Shown here: positions 6,818-13,671 of the stretch, piece after piece
Numbering within the stretch: position 1 is the first letter of the stretch
Layout of the letters: the number at the start of each line of letters is the position of its first letter
Assembly: GCA_905209435.1 (NCBI GenBank)
Contig: CAJLTE010000081.1
Span: 1-13,719 of the forward strand
Length of the DNA stretch: 13,719 bases
Source of the DNA: an uncultured Blautia sp.
GTDB taxonomy: Bacteria > Bacillota_A > Clostridia > Lachnospirales > Lachnospiraceae
Reading direction: 5' to 3'
The notes under the pieces: model-generated
Database searches by the model: none
The model's input: the letters and a program-made list of their open reading frames with translations, nothing else
What the model was told of the DNA's origin: nothing
Position numbers and translations under genes: made by a program

Positions 6818-7483
6818 ATGAAATTAGGAATTGTTTATACCAGCACAACACCAGAACTTATTGAGTGCGTAAATGAAGAAATCAGAAAGAACCTTGGAGA
6901 TACACCGGAGATCCTCAACTATCAAGATCCATCCATTCTTGCTGAAGTAAGAGAGCATGGTTATGTAACAGCAGGAGCTGCAGCACGCCTTGTCGGAATG
7001 TACATGCAGGCTGTTTCTGACGGAGCGGATGTAATTTTAAACTGCTGCTCTTCTGTTGGAGAAGTTGCAGATGCCGCACAGAATATCGGACGCTACACAG
7101 GTATCCCGATTGTTCGAATTGATGAGGAAATGTGCCGCGAGGCTGTCCGCCTTGGGAAGAGAGTAGGAGTTCTGGCCACTCTTCCTACCACACTGGAGCC
7201 TACTAAGAATACAGTTTCACGCGTGGCAAGAGAAATGAACAGCCATGTAGAATTGGTTGACGGACTTGTAGACGCATTCGGTGCAGACCAGAATAAATTT
7301 AAAGCACTTCTTTGTGCAAAGGCAGAAGAAATCGCAGATCAGGTAGATGTGATTCTTTTGGCTCAGGGATCTATGGCATATGCAGAAGATGCAATTCATG
7401 AGAAAATCGGTAAGCCGGTACTTTCCAGCCCTCGCTTCGGAGCTCAGGCACTTGCGAAAGCACTGCAGGAAAAAGGAATGTAA
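6818..7483 (+). CDS. Aspartate/glutamate racemase-superfamily protein missing the second catalytic Cys
   Basis: A 221-residue cytosolic protein with the two-lobed Asp/Glu/hydantoin racemase fold. Seen: MKLGIVYTST N-terminus; the first-lobe motif NCCSSVGE (75-82), whose C76 or C77 fits the first catalytic cysteine; the interlobe GVLATLPTTLEPT (117-129); and the second-lobe motif LLAQGSMA (180-187), where classical racemases carry the second cysteine. Two-base racemisation of an amino acid is therefore unlikely; a one-cysteine isomerase, decarboxylase or other activity is possible, as in diverged members such as arylmalonate decarboxylase (which keeps the opposite cysteine). AAGGGAGA (6802-6809) is the ribosome binding site. 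It sits among sugar genes with no amino-acid genes nearby, and a strong terminator follows. Fold call firm; function unknown. Confidence 0.75.
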   Translation: MKLGIVYTSTTPELIECVNEEIRKNLGDTPEILNYQDPSILAEVREHGYVTAGAAARLVGMYMQAVSDGADVILNCCSSVGEVADAAQNIGRYTGIPIVRIDEEMCREAVRLGKRVGVLATLPTTLEPTKNTVSRVAREMNSHVELVDGLVDAFGADQNKFKALLCAKAEEIADQVDVILLAQGSMAYAEDAIHEKIGKPVLSSPRFGAQALAKALQEKGM

Positions 7484-7512
7484 ATAAGGTTTATAATAAG
7501 ATATCCTGGGGT

Positions 7513-7560
7513 CTGTATCAAAGAAATAAGGTCTTTGATACAGGCTCTTTGAGTTGTTTG
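7513..7560 (+). terminator. Stem-loop terminator after the racemase-fold gene
   Basis: CTGTATCAAAGA (7513-7524) and TCTTTGATACAG (7532-7543) form a perfect 12-bp stem with a 7-nt loop. It is followed by a T-rich stretch (CTCTTTGAGTTGTTTG). It separates the racemase-fold gene from the importer operon and is the clearest terminator in the window. Confidence 0.7.
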
Positions 7561-7573
7561 AGCATGACAATTT

Positions 7574-7630
7574 AGTGGATATATTTTGTACAAATATTAT
7601 GCAAAATTAACAAAAATATATGCGAAAAAT
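7574..7630 (+). promoter_or_regulatory. AT-rich upstream regulatory element, copy 2 (shared with 41-95)
   Basis: It carries ATATATTTTGTAC (7579-7591) with the perfect palindrome TTTGTACAAA (7585-7594), then TGCAAAATTAACAA (7600-7613) and TGCGAAAAAT (7621-7630). From GTAC to TGCG is 29 nt here and 28 nt in copy 1, and the intervening bases are also largely alike. The element precedes the binding-protein promoter and implies shared control with the isomerase operon. The controlling protein is unknown; the local GntR is the first candidate. Confidence 0.45.
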
Positions 7631-7642
7631 CAGTTGGTATTC

Positions 7643-7710
7643 AGAGTTTACAAACTCTATTCAGGATGTTAATATAATGGCAACAAGTTAAACATCCTAC
7701 GTTATACGTA
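7643..7710 (+). promoter_or_regulatory. Promoter of the importer operon with nested palindromes
   Basis: A perfect TATAAT (7673-7678) is the likely -10, with no good -35 at 16-18 nt; TTTACA (7647-7652) lies 20 nt upstream. Three perfect inverted repeats crowd the site: AGAGTTT-AC-AAACTCT (7643-7658), AGGATGTT/AACATCCT (7663-7670 and 7691-7698, bracketing the -10), and TACGT-TAT-ACGTA (7698-7710). The weak -35 and the operator-like repeats suggest regulated rather than constitutive transcription. Confidence 0.5.
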
Positions 7711-7734
7711 ATAGAAAGGACAAAGGTGAAAAAA

Positions 7735-9015
7735 ATGAGAAAGAAAGTATCTCGTGTAGCAATTAGTATGTGTGCAGTAGCAAGCATGGTATTGAGTGTA
7801 GCTGCACCGGCAATGACAGTAGCAGCAGAGACAACAGATGAGCCGACAGAGATTACTGTGTGGGCATGGGATAAGAACATGAATGGTACAGCAATGGAGG
7901 TTGCAGACAGCCTGGATGACAACGTAAAAGTTAATTTCGTTGAAATGGCGAAAGCAGACTGCCTCCAGAAGATTCATACTGTACTGGCTTCTGGTGTAAC
8001 AGACGATTTACCAGATATTGTTCTCATCAGTGATTTAAATGCGCAGGGTTATCTGATGTCTTATCCAGATGCATTTTTACCAATGGATGACTACATTTCT
8101 TATGATGATTTTGCCGCTTATAAAAAAGATATGCTTTCCTACGACGGTGCCGGATACGGAGTGCCTTTTGATACAGGCGTTGCCGGATTATTCTACCGTA
8201 CAGACTATATGGAAGAAATCGGCGTAACAGACGAGGACATGCAGGACCTTACATGGGACGAGTACCTTGCACTTGGGGAGAAACTGAAAGAGAAAGGTCA
8301 TATGCTTCAGACCTACAATCCGAACGATATCGCCGAATTCCAGATCATGCTTCAGTCTACTGGAAAATGGTTCACAGACAATGACGGAAATGCTGATTTC
8401 ACAAATAACGATGCATTAAAAGAATGCTATGATGTATTCAAAAAACTGAACGAATCTGATTTCTGCCAGGTAGTAAGTGACTGGACCGGATTTGCAGGAG
8501 CAATCAATAATGGTGATGTTGCCTGTGTTATGAGAGGAAGCTGGATCACATCTACTATTATGGGCGCTGATGATCAGAGCGGAAAATGGAAAATGGCTCC
8601 TATCCCGAAGATGAGCACAGATGGTGCTACACATTATTCCAACCAGGGTGGTTCAAGCTGGTTTGTACTGAAGAACTCCAAGAACGCAGATGCTGCAGCA
8701 AAATTCCTTGCTGATACATTTGGCGGAAGCACAGAGCTTTATGATTCTCTTATGAAGAGCAATAATATTATCGGAACCTACCTTCCGGCGGCTGATATTG
8801 AAGCAGTTAATACTGAATCTGAATTCTTCAGTGGACAGCAGATCAATAAAACACTGGTCGATTGGGAAGCTCAGATTCCATCTGTAAATACTGGCGCATT
8901 TAGCGCAGAAGCCCAGAGCGCATTACTTGCAGTGACTCCTAACATCCTTAATGGCAGCGATCTGGATACTGAATTAGCAGCAGCAGAAGAGCAGTTTAAC
9001 CAGACTATTCAGTAA
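7735..9015 (+). CDS. ABC transporter sugar-binding protein (family 1)
   Basis: A 426-residue extracellular solute-binding protein of the carbohydrate importer family 1 (MalE-like). Seen: a basic N-terminus, a hydrophobic core and an AMTVAA-E junction that suits signal peptidase I after residue 31; mature start EITVWAWDKN, typical of the family; and the late segment GGSSWFVLKNSKNADAAAKFL. There is no canonical lipobox: the only N-terminal Cys (C13) is inside the hydrophobic stretch, preceded by M. That is unusual for a Gram-positive binding protein. A GTG at 7726 preceded by GAAAGGA would add three residues; the ATG at 7735 after AAAGGTGA (7722-7729) is preferred, but both are workable. It delivers ligand to the two downstream permeases. 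The ligand is probably an oligosaccharide, judging from the GH42 and esterase genes. Confidence 0.85.
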   Translation: MRKKVSRVAISMCAVASMVLSVAAPAMTVAAETTDEPTEITVWAWDKNMNGTAMEVADSLDDNVKVNFVEMAKADCLQKIHTVLASGVTDDLPDIVLISDLNAQGYLMSYPDAFLPMDDYISYDDFAAYKKDMLSYDGAGYGVPFDTGVAGLFYRTDYMEEIGVTDEDMQDLTWDEYLALGEKLKEKGHMLQTYNPNDIAEFQIMLQSTGKWFTDNDGNADFTNNDALKECYDVFKKLNESDFCQVVSDWTGFAGAINNGDVACVMRGSWITSTIMGADDQSGKWKMAPIPKMSTDGATHYSNQGGSSWFVLKNSKNADAAAKFLADTFGGSTELYDSLMKSNNIIGTYLPAADIEAVNTESEFFSGQQINKTLVDWEAQIPSVNTGAFSAEAQSALLAVTPNILNGSDLDTELAAAEEQFNQTIQ

Positions 9016-9050
9016 ATAAACGTAAAGAAGATAGTTAAAATAAAGAAATT

Positions 9051-9079
9051 AAGGGGGCGGAGTGATTCGCCCCTTTTCT
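9051..9079 (+). terminator. Attenuator-like hairpin between binding protein and permeases
   Basis: GGGGCG (9054-9059) pairs with CGCCCC (9068-9073), extended by AA/TT across a bulged G, with an 8-nt loop and followed by TTTTCT. It has the form of an intrinsic terminator within an operon. At this position such hairpins usually allow partial read-through or protect the upstream mRNA, so that more binding protein than permease is made. Confidence 0.65.
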
Positions 9080-9120
9080 AAAATAAAAAGATAATGGATA
9101 TAGAACGGAAAGGAGATTCC

Positions 9121-10005
9121 ATGAAAGGTAGCACATTGGAAAAAAAGAATTCCCGTATTGGCTGGACAATGGTAATTATTGCTTCTGTGCTGATTCTGGC
9201 ATTTAGTTATATCCCTATGGTGCAGGCATTTCTTTTATCCTTAAAAACAGGAAAAGGAAATAATCTGACCTTTGGCGGCGTAGCCAACTATGTAAGAATG
9301 CTTAATGATACCGGGTTTAAAACAACGATTGGTAATACATTATTTTATGCAGTGATCCAGATCCCGATCATGTTGCTTCTTGCATTATTAGTTGCTGTCT
9401 TATTGAATTCTGAAACCTTAAAACTGAAAGGCTTTTACAGAACCTGCATCTTTCTGCCATGCGTAACTTCTCCTATTTCTTACGCAATTCTGTTTAAGAA
9501 TATTTTTGCAACAGATGGAGTTGTGAACCATGTTCTGTTATCACTTGGACTGATTAATTCCCCAATTGCATTTATTTTGGATCCTGTCTGGGCAAAATTT
9601 GTTATCATCATTGCTCTGATCTGGCGTTATTCCGGATACTATATGATCTTCTTTTTATCTGCATTGCAAAATACAGATAAGTCAGTATATGAAGCTGCCA
9701 AAATTGATGGTGCTAATTTCAGACAGTCCTTCTTCAAGATCACAATGCCGATCTTGAAGCCAATTATTTTCCTTACCAGCATTATGGCAGTAACCAACAC
9801 ACTTCAGCTGTTTGACGAGGTTGTAAATCTGACTGGAGGCGGTCCTGGAAATGCAACCAGAACTATTTCCGAGTACATTTACGATCTGTCCTTTAACTAT
9901 GTTCCGAATTATGGATATGCAGCTGCTGTTTCTTATGTGGTCCTGGTGATCATTGTACTTATTACAATCGTTCAGAAGAAAGTGACAGGTGATCATGATG
10001 AATAA
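9121..10005 (+). CDS. ABC sugar transporter permease (MalF/UgpA type)
   Basis: A 294-residue integral membrane protein with about six hydrophobic segments, one near 14-34 and one near 74-96. The cytoplasmic EAA loop is YEAAKIDGANFRQSFFKITMP (190-210), which docks on the ATPase subunit. An ATG at 9094 would add nine residues, but GGAAAGGAGAT (9107-9116) directly precedes 9121, so 9121 is preferred. The gene overlaps the second permease by 8 nt. It forms the heterodimeric channel for the substrate bound by the upstream protein. Length and motif order are normal. No ATP-binding subunit is encoded nearby. Confidence 0.9.
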   Translation: MKGSTLEKKNSRIGWTMVIIASVLILAFSYIPMVQAFLLSLKTGKGNNLTFGGVANYVRMLNDTGFKTTIGNTLFYAVIQIPIMLLLALLVAVLLNSETLKLKGFYRTCIFLPCVTSPISYAILFKNIFATDGVVNHVLLSLGLINSPIAFILDPVWAKFVIIIALIWRYSGYYMIFFLSALQNTDKSVYEAAKIDGANFRQSFFKITMPILKPIIFLTSIMAVTNTLQLFDEVVNLTGGGPGNATRTISEYIYDLSFNYVPNYGYAAAVSYVVLVIIVLITIVQKKVTGDHDE

Positions 10006-10813
10006 AAAACATTTAATTGGTGAAGGTTTTAAACATGTATTTTTGATGACATTGTCATTACTTTGTGTATTCCCATTTTACTGGATGATTGTAGGAATGA
10101 CAAATAGCTCTGCTGACATTACCATGGGAAAACTCACCTTTGGAAATAAACTGGCAGAAAATGTTACAAATGCTTTTAACTATTCCAATCTGTGGAGAGC
10201 ATTTGGAAACTCCCTTTTACTGGCGGTAATCGTTACCGGTATAGGTCTTTTAATCTGCTCCATTGCAGGTTATGCCTTTGTTGTATTTCCAAGCCGCGGA
10301 AAGGAAATTCTTTTTCTTGCGCTGATCGCATCCATGATGGTACCTTTTGCAGCAAAGATTATTCCAATGTTCCGTATGTTTTCCAAAATGGGACTTTTAA
10401 ACAATTATCTGGCAATTATTCTTCCGGCAATCGGTTCTCCGTTTTTGATTTTCTTCTTTAAGCAGAATGCCTATTCCTTCCCGAAGGATACGCTGGAAGC
10501 AGCCAGAATGGACGGACTGAATGAATATCAGATCTTTTTCAAAATTTTTATGCCAATGATGAAGTCCACATATGCAGCAGCCGGAATATTCATGTTCATG
10601 GCAAGCTGGAACAACTACATGTGGCCTCTGATCGCACTGCAGAGTGATACGAAATTTACACTGCCGCTGGTTGTAGCAAACCTTGCCTCCGGATTTACAC
10701 CGGATTACGGTATGACAATGGTTGGTATTGTGCTTTCCACATTGCCTACAATTATTGTATTCTTTACCTTACAGAAATCCTTCGTTGAAGGTATGACAGG
10801 ATCTGTTAAATAA
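9998..10813 (+). CDS. ABC sugar transporter permease (MalG/LacG type)
   Basis: A 271-residue second permease of the importer. It has an N-terminal membrane segment (about 11-33), several further hydrophobic segments, the EAA loop LEAARMDGLNEYQIFFKIFM at about 166-185, and a conserved C-terminus ending FVEGMTGSVK, typical of MalG-like subunits. Earlier in-frame starts (GTG 9989, ATG 9995) are too close to AGGTGA (9987-9992); the ATG at 9998 is 5 nt from it and is chosen. The 8-nt ATGAATAA overlap with the first permease implies translational coupling. Its ATPase is presumably a shared, MsiK/UgpC-like subunit encoded elsewhere. Confidence 0.9.
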   Translation: MNKKHLIGEGFKHVFLMTLSLLCVFPFYWMIVGMTNSSADITMGKLTFGNKLAENVTNAFNYSNLWRAFGNSLLLAVIVTGIGLLICSIAGYAFVVFPSRGKEILFLALIASMMVPFAAKIIPMFRMFSKMGLLNNYLAIILPAIGSPFLIFFFKQNAYSFPKDTLEAARMDGLNEYQIFFKIFMPMMKSTYAAAGIFMFMASWNNYMWPLIALQSDTKFTLPLVVANLASGFTPDYGMTMVGIVLSTLPTIIVFFTLQKSFVEGMTGSVK

Positions 10814-10834
10814 AAATGTGAAGGAGATGCAGGC

Positions 10835-12838
10835 ATGAAAGGTCAAAAAATAAAAGAACTCTATTTTGGTGGAGATTATAACCCGGACCAGTGGGATGAA
10901 GCTACAATCCGCCAGGACATGGAATATTTTAAGAAATGTCATATCAACTATGTAGCACTTCCAGTTTTTTCCTGGGCTAAGCTAGAGCCACAGGAAGGAG
11001 TTTATAACTTTGAATGGCTGGACAAGATTCTGGACATTCTCTGGGAAAATAGAATTTATGTATGCCTTGCTACTTCTACTGCTGCACAGCCGGAATGGAT
11101 GAGCAAGAAATATCCGGAAATCATGCCTGTAGACAACAACGGGCTGAAACGTACTCATGGAATGAGAAATTTTTACTGCGTAAACAGTGAAAAATACAGA
11201 GAAAGAGCAGCAGCTCTGGCAGAGCAGATGGCACTTCGTTACAAAGATTATCCGGGGCTTGTTGCATGGCATGTGGCAAATGAATACAGCACATTCTGTC
11301 ACTGTGAGAACTGCGAAAAGAAGTTCCGTGTATGGCTGAAAAAGAAATACGGAACCACAGAAGAACTGAATAAGAGATGGAATACTTCTTTCTGGGGAAG
11401 AACGGTTTATGATTTTGACACGATCATGCTTCCTACAGAACGCAATGATGATGACAGGTTTTTCCCGGCAAAACAGCTGGATTACCAGCGCTTTGTTACA
11501 GATACAACAGAGGAGTGTTTTTTGAATGAGGCAAACGTGCTTCGCAGAATTACTCCTGATATTCCGGTGTTCAGCAATATTTCCGGATTTATTAAAAAAC
11601 TGAATCAGTTCCAGCTGACCAGAAATATGGACATTGTAGGATGGGATAACTATCCGTCCCCAAAAGATGATGCAGCATTTCCGGCATTAAAGCATGATAT
11701 TATGAGAGGACTGAAGGACGGTGCTTCTTACATGGTCGCGGAGCAGTCCCCGAACCAGCAAAATTGGCAGCCATATAACAAGCTGAAGCGACCGGGAGAG
11801 GTAAGACTTCTGGCATATCAGGGAATTGCCCATGGCGCTGACAGCTCCTTATATTTTCAAATGCGTCAGTCCGTTGGAGGACAGGAAAAGTTCCATGGCG
11901 CAGTTATTTCCCATGCAGGAACTGATGACACCAGAATTTTCAGGGAGTTTGAGCAGTTGGGAGCTGAGCTTCATCAGCTTGGTGGACAGATTCTGGATGC
12001 GAGAACAAATGCCGATGTAGGAATTCTCTTTGACTGGGACAACTGGTGGGCACTGGAGCTTTGCAGCGGCCCAACTAAGGATATGGATTACCTGCTTCAG
12101 GTGGCTCATTATTATCGTGCATTCCACAAGCAGAACATAGCTGTGGACATTGTGAAATTCACAAGTAATCTGGATTCCTATAAGGTTGTAGTTGCACCTC
12201 TTGCATACATGATAAAGCCTGGATTTGCAGAGCGATTGACTAAATTTGTGGAAAACGGCGGAACACTGATTGGAACCTATATGACAGGCCTTGCAGATGA
12301 AACAGACCGCTGCATCTTTGGAGCATATCCGGGTCCGCTTCGCAATGTATTTGGGCTGTGGGTGGAAGAGACAGATGCACTTTATCCGGAAGAAACCAAT
12401 CAGATTATTTTGAACGAAAATAAGGAAGCCTACAGCTGCAGCTTCCTGTGCGACCGTCTCAGACTGGAAAATGCAAAGGCATTTGGAACTTATGGAAGTG
12501 ATTTCTATGCAGGAGAGCCTTGTGTCACAGTAAACGAATACGGAAAAGGAAAAGCATATTATCTTGGAACACAGCCGGATGAGGCATTCTTGAAGATATT
12601 TGTTCATAAGGTATGCGAGGAGACGAATGTGCATCCGGTACTTCAGGTGGAAGAAGGTATTGAGGTAACCAGCAGAGAAAATGAAAACGGCAAATTCTAT
12701 TTTGTCATGAATCATAACGCGGCAGAGAAACAGATAGTGCTTCCGGAAGGAAAATGGGAAAATCTGATTGGGGCACAGCCGGAAAATGAAAAACTAATTT
12801 TGAAAGCAAGAGATGTAGCTGTTTTAAAACGCCGATAA
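10835..12838 (+). CDS. GH42 glycosidase (beta-galactosidase / alpha-L-arabinopyranosidase family)
   Basis: A 667-residue glycoside hydrolase of family 42, of usual length. Domains in order: a catalytic TIM barrel (about 1-380), a glutamine-amidotransferase-like trimerisation domain (about 390-600) and a small C-terminal beta domain. Seen: FGGDYNPDQW (11-20), acid/base E150 in AWHVANE, nucleophile E303 in MVAEQSPNQQNW, and the zinc-site cysteines C115, C155, C157 and C160, matching the four-Cys site of Thermus GH42. There is no signal peptide, so it cleaves imported glycosides in the cytosol. GAAGGAGAT lies about 7 nt upstream and the permease stop is 21 nt away, so it belongs to the importer operon. 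Known activities are on beta-galactosides and alpha-L-arabinopyranosides. The pentose-type downstream genes leave room for the latter or for an unrecorded specificity. Confidence 0.9.
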   Translation: MKGQKIKELYFGGDYNPDQWDEATIRQDMEYFKKCHINYVALPVFSWAKLEPQEGVYNFEWLDKILDILWENRIYVCLATSTAAQPEWMSKKYPEIMPVDNNGLKRTHGMRNFYCVNSEKYRERAAALAEQMALRYKDYPGLVAWHVANEYSTFCHCENCEKKFRVWLKKKYGTTEELNKRWNTSFWGRTVYDFDTIMLPTERNDDDRFFPAKQLDYQRFVTDTTEECFLNEANVLRRITPDIPVFSNISGFIKKLNQFQLTRNMDIVGWDNYPSPKDDAAFPALKHDIMRGLKDGASYMVAEQSPNQQNWQPYNKLKRPGEVRLLAYQGIAHGADSSLYFQMRQSVGGQEKFHGAVISHAGTDDTRIFREFEQLGAELHQLGGQILDARTNADVGILFDWDNWWALELCSGPTKDMDYLLQVAHYYRAFHKQNIAVDIVKFTSNLDSYKVVVAPLAYMIKPGFAERLTKFVENGGTLIGTYMTGLADETDRCIFGAYPGPLRNVFGLWVEETDALYPEETNQIILNENKEAYSCSFLCDRLRLENAKAFGTYGSDFYAGEPCVTVNEYGKGKAYYLGTQPDEAFLKIFVHKVCEETNVHPVLQVEEGIEVTSRENENGKFYFVMNHNAAEKQIVLPEGKWENLIGAQPENEKLILKARDVAVLKRR

Positions 12839-12868
12839 AGTAGTGTATAATAATACCAGAGTTAAAAT

Positions 12869-12907
12869 ACCGAAAATCGCAGGCTCCTGTGCAGTGCGAT
12901 TTCCGGT
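12869..12907 (+). terminator. Stem-loop after the GH42 gene
   Basis: ACCGAAAATCGCA (12869-12881) pairs with TGCGATTTCCGGT (12895-12907), 13 bp with one A-C mismatch and a 13-nt loop. It is a strong structure but is not followed by a T-run; the sequence instead passes straight into a TATAAT. It may weakly end the importer operon, and it adjoins the likely gntR promoter. Confidence 0.5.
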
Positions 12908-12910
12908 GCT

Positions 12911-12931
12911 TATAATGCGGTATATATTATA
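12911..12931 (+). promoter_or_regulatory. Possible gntR promoter (-10) and autoregulatory motif
   Basis: TATAAT (12911-12916) is a perfect -10 without an obvious -35, because the upstream stem-loop occupies that region. Immediately after it, GTATATATTATA (12920-12931) matches GTATATATTGTA (45-56), upstream of the isomerase operon, at 11 of 12 positions. It lies between the -10 and the ribosome binding site AGGGGGAG (12939-12946), where a bound repressor would block transcription. The motif is AT-rich, so chance similarity is a real possibility. Confidence 0.35.
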
Positions 12932-12951
12932 AAAAGTCAGGGGGAGCAAAT

Positions 12952-13668
12952 ATGTCTGATAAGAAAAATTTTCTGAAAAAGCGGCTTCATAAAGACAGCG
13001 TTGTAAATCAGGTAGTGGAACAGATTACAGATTCGATTATTGCCGGAAACCTGCAACCAGGTGATAAACTTCCTACTGAGCCGGAGCTGTGTGAAAATTT
13101 TGGTATTGGAAGAAATTCTGTGCGTGAAGCCATTAAAATTCTGGAAGCGTATGGGGTGGTTTACATAAAAAGAGCGGAAGGAACCTTTGTAAACGATACC
13201 TATAATCATAAAATGTTAGACCCGATGCTGTACGGAATTCTTCTGGATAAGAATATGAGAATAGACATTATTCAGGTTCGTAAAGTTCTGGATACCGGAA
13301 TGCTGTATCAGATTATAGGCGGAATCACCGATGAAAAGATGGACCATATTTTGAAGAAATTTGATAATCTGAAAACAGTTGTTTTGAGAGAAAATGTTAC
13401 TGCCAAGCAGGTGTTGCAGGCTGATGTTGATTTTCATCTGACTCTTGTAGAAAGCACGGAAAATCCTATTTTATGCAACATACATGAGTATGTAGACCGA
13501 ATTACCACTCCGTCCAGGGAAAAAACGGTGGAGCTGGTTCTGGAGAAGAATCAGAAAGAGACATTCATTCTGCTTCATCAAAAGATAATCAATCTTCTTC
13601 TGGAGAAAAATTATCAGAAAATCGAAAGCGTTCTGGCAGAGCATTATAAGTTCTGGGTAGAAGGCTAG
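12952..13668 (+). CDS. GntR-family transcriptional regulator, FadR subfamily (FCD domain)
   Basis: A 238-residue regulator. The winged helix-turn-helix covers about 14-82 (AGNLQPGDKLPTEPELCENF, then GRNSVREAIKILEAYG and a wing to FVND). The C-terminal all-helical FCD ligand domain covers about 100-235. Likely metal-site residues are D114, D158 and H162 (in DVDFH), H209 and H231, so a metal-assisted carboxylate or sugar-acid ligand is possible, though FadR-type members also sense sugars and sugar phosphates. AGGGGGAG (12939-12946) lies 5 nt upstream. It is the only regulator in the window and probably controls the importer and isomerase operons and itself, most likely as a repressor relieved by a pathway intermediate. 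Confidence 0.85.
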   Translation: MSDKKNFLKKRLHKDSVVNQVVEQITDSIIAGNLQPGDKLPTEPELCENFGIGRNSVREAIKILEAYGVVYIKRAEGTFVNDTYNHKMLDPMLYGILLDKNMRIDIIQVRKVLDTGMLYQIIGGITDEKMDHILKKFDNLKTVVLRENVTAKQVLQADVDFHLTLVESTENPILCNIHEYVDRITTPSREKTVELVLEKNQKETFILLHQKIINLLLEKNYQKIESVLAEHYKFWVEG

Positions 13669-13671
13669 AGC

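Noticed and set aside
11849..12715. Long antisense open frame (288 codons) opposite the GH42 gene
   Set aside because: Lies wholly inside a confident gene on the other strand, has an implausible Cys/His/Ile-rich composition and no start signal.
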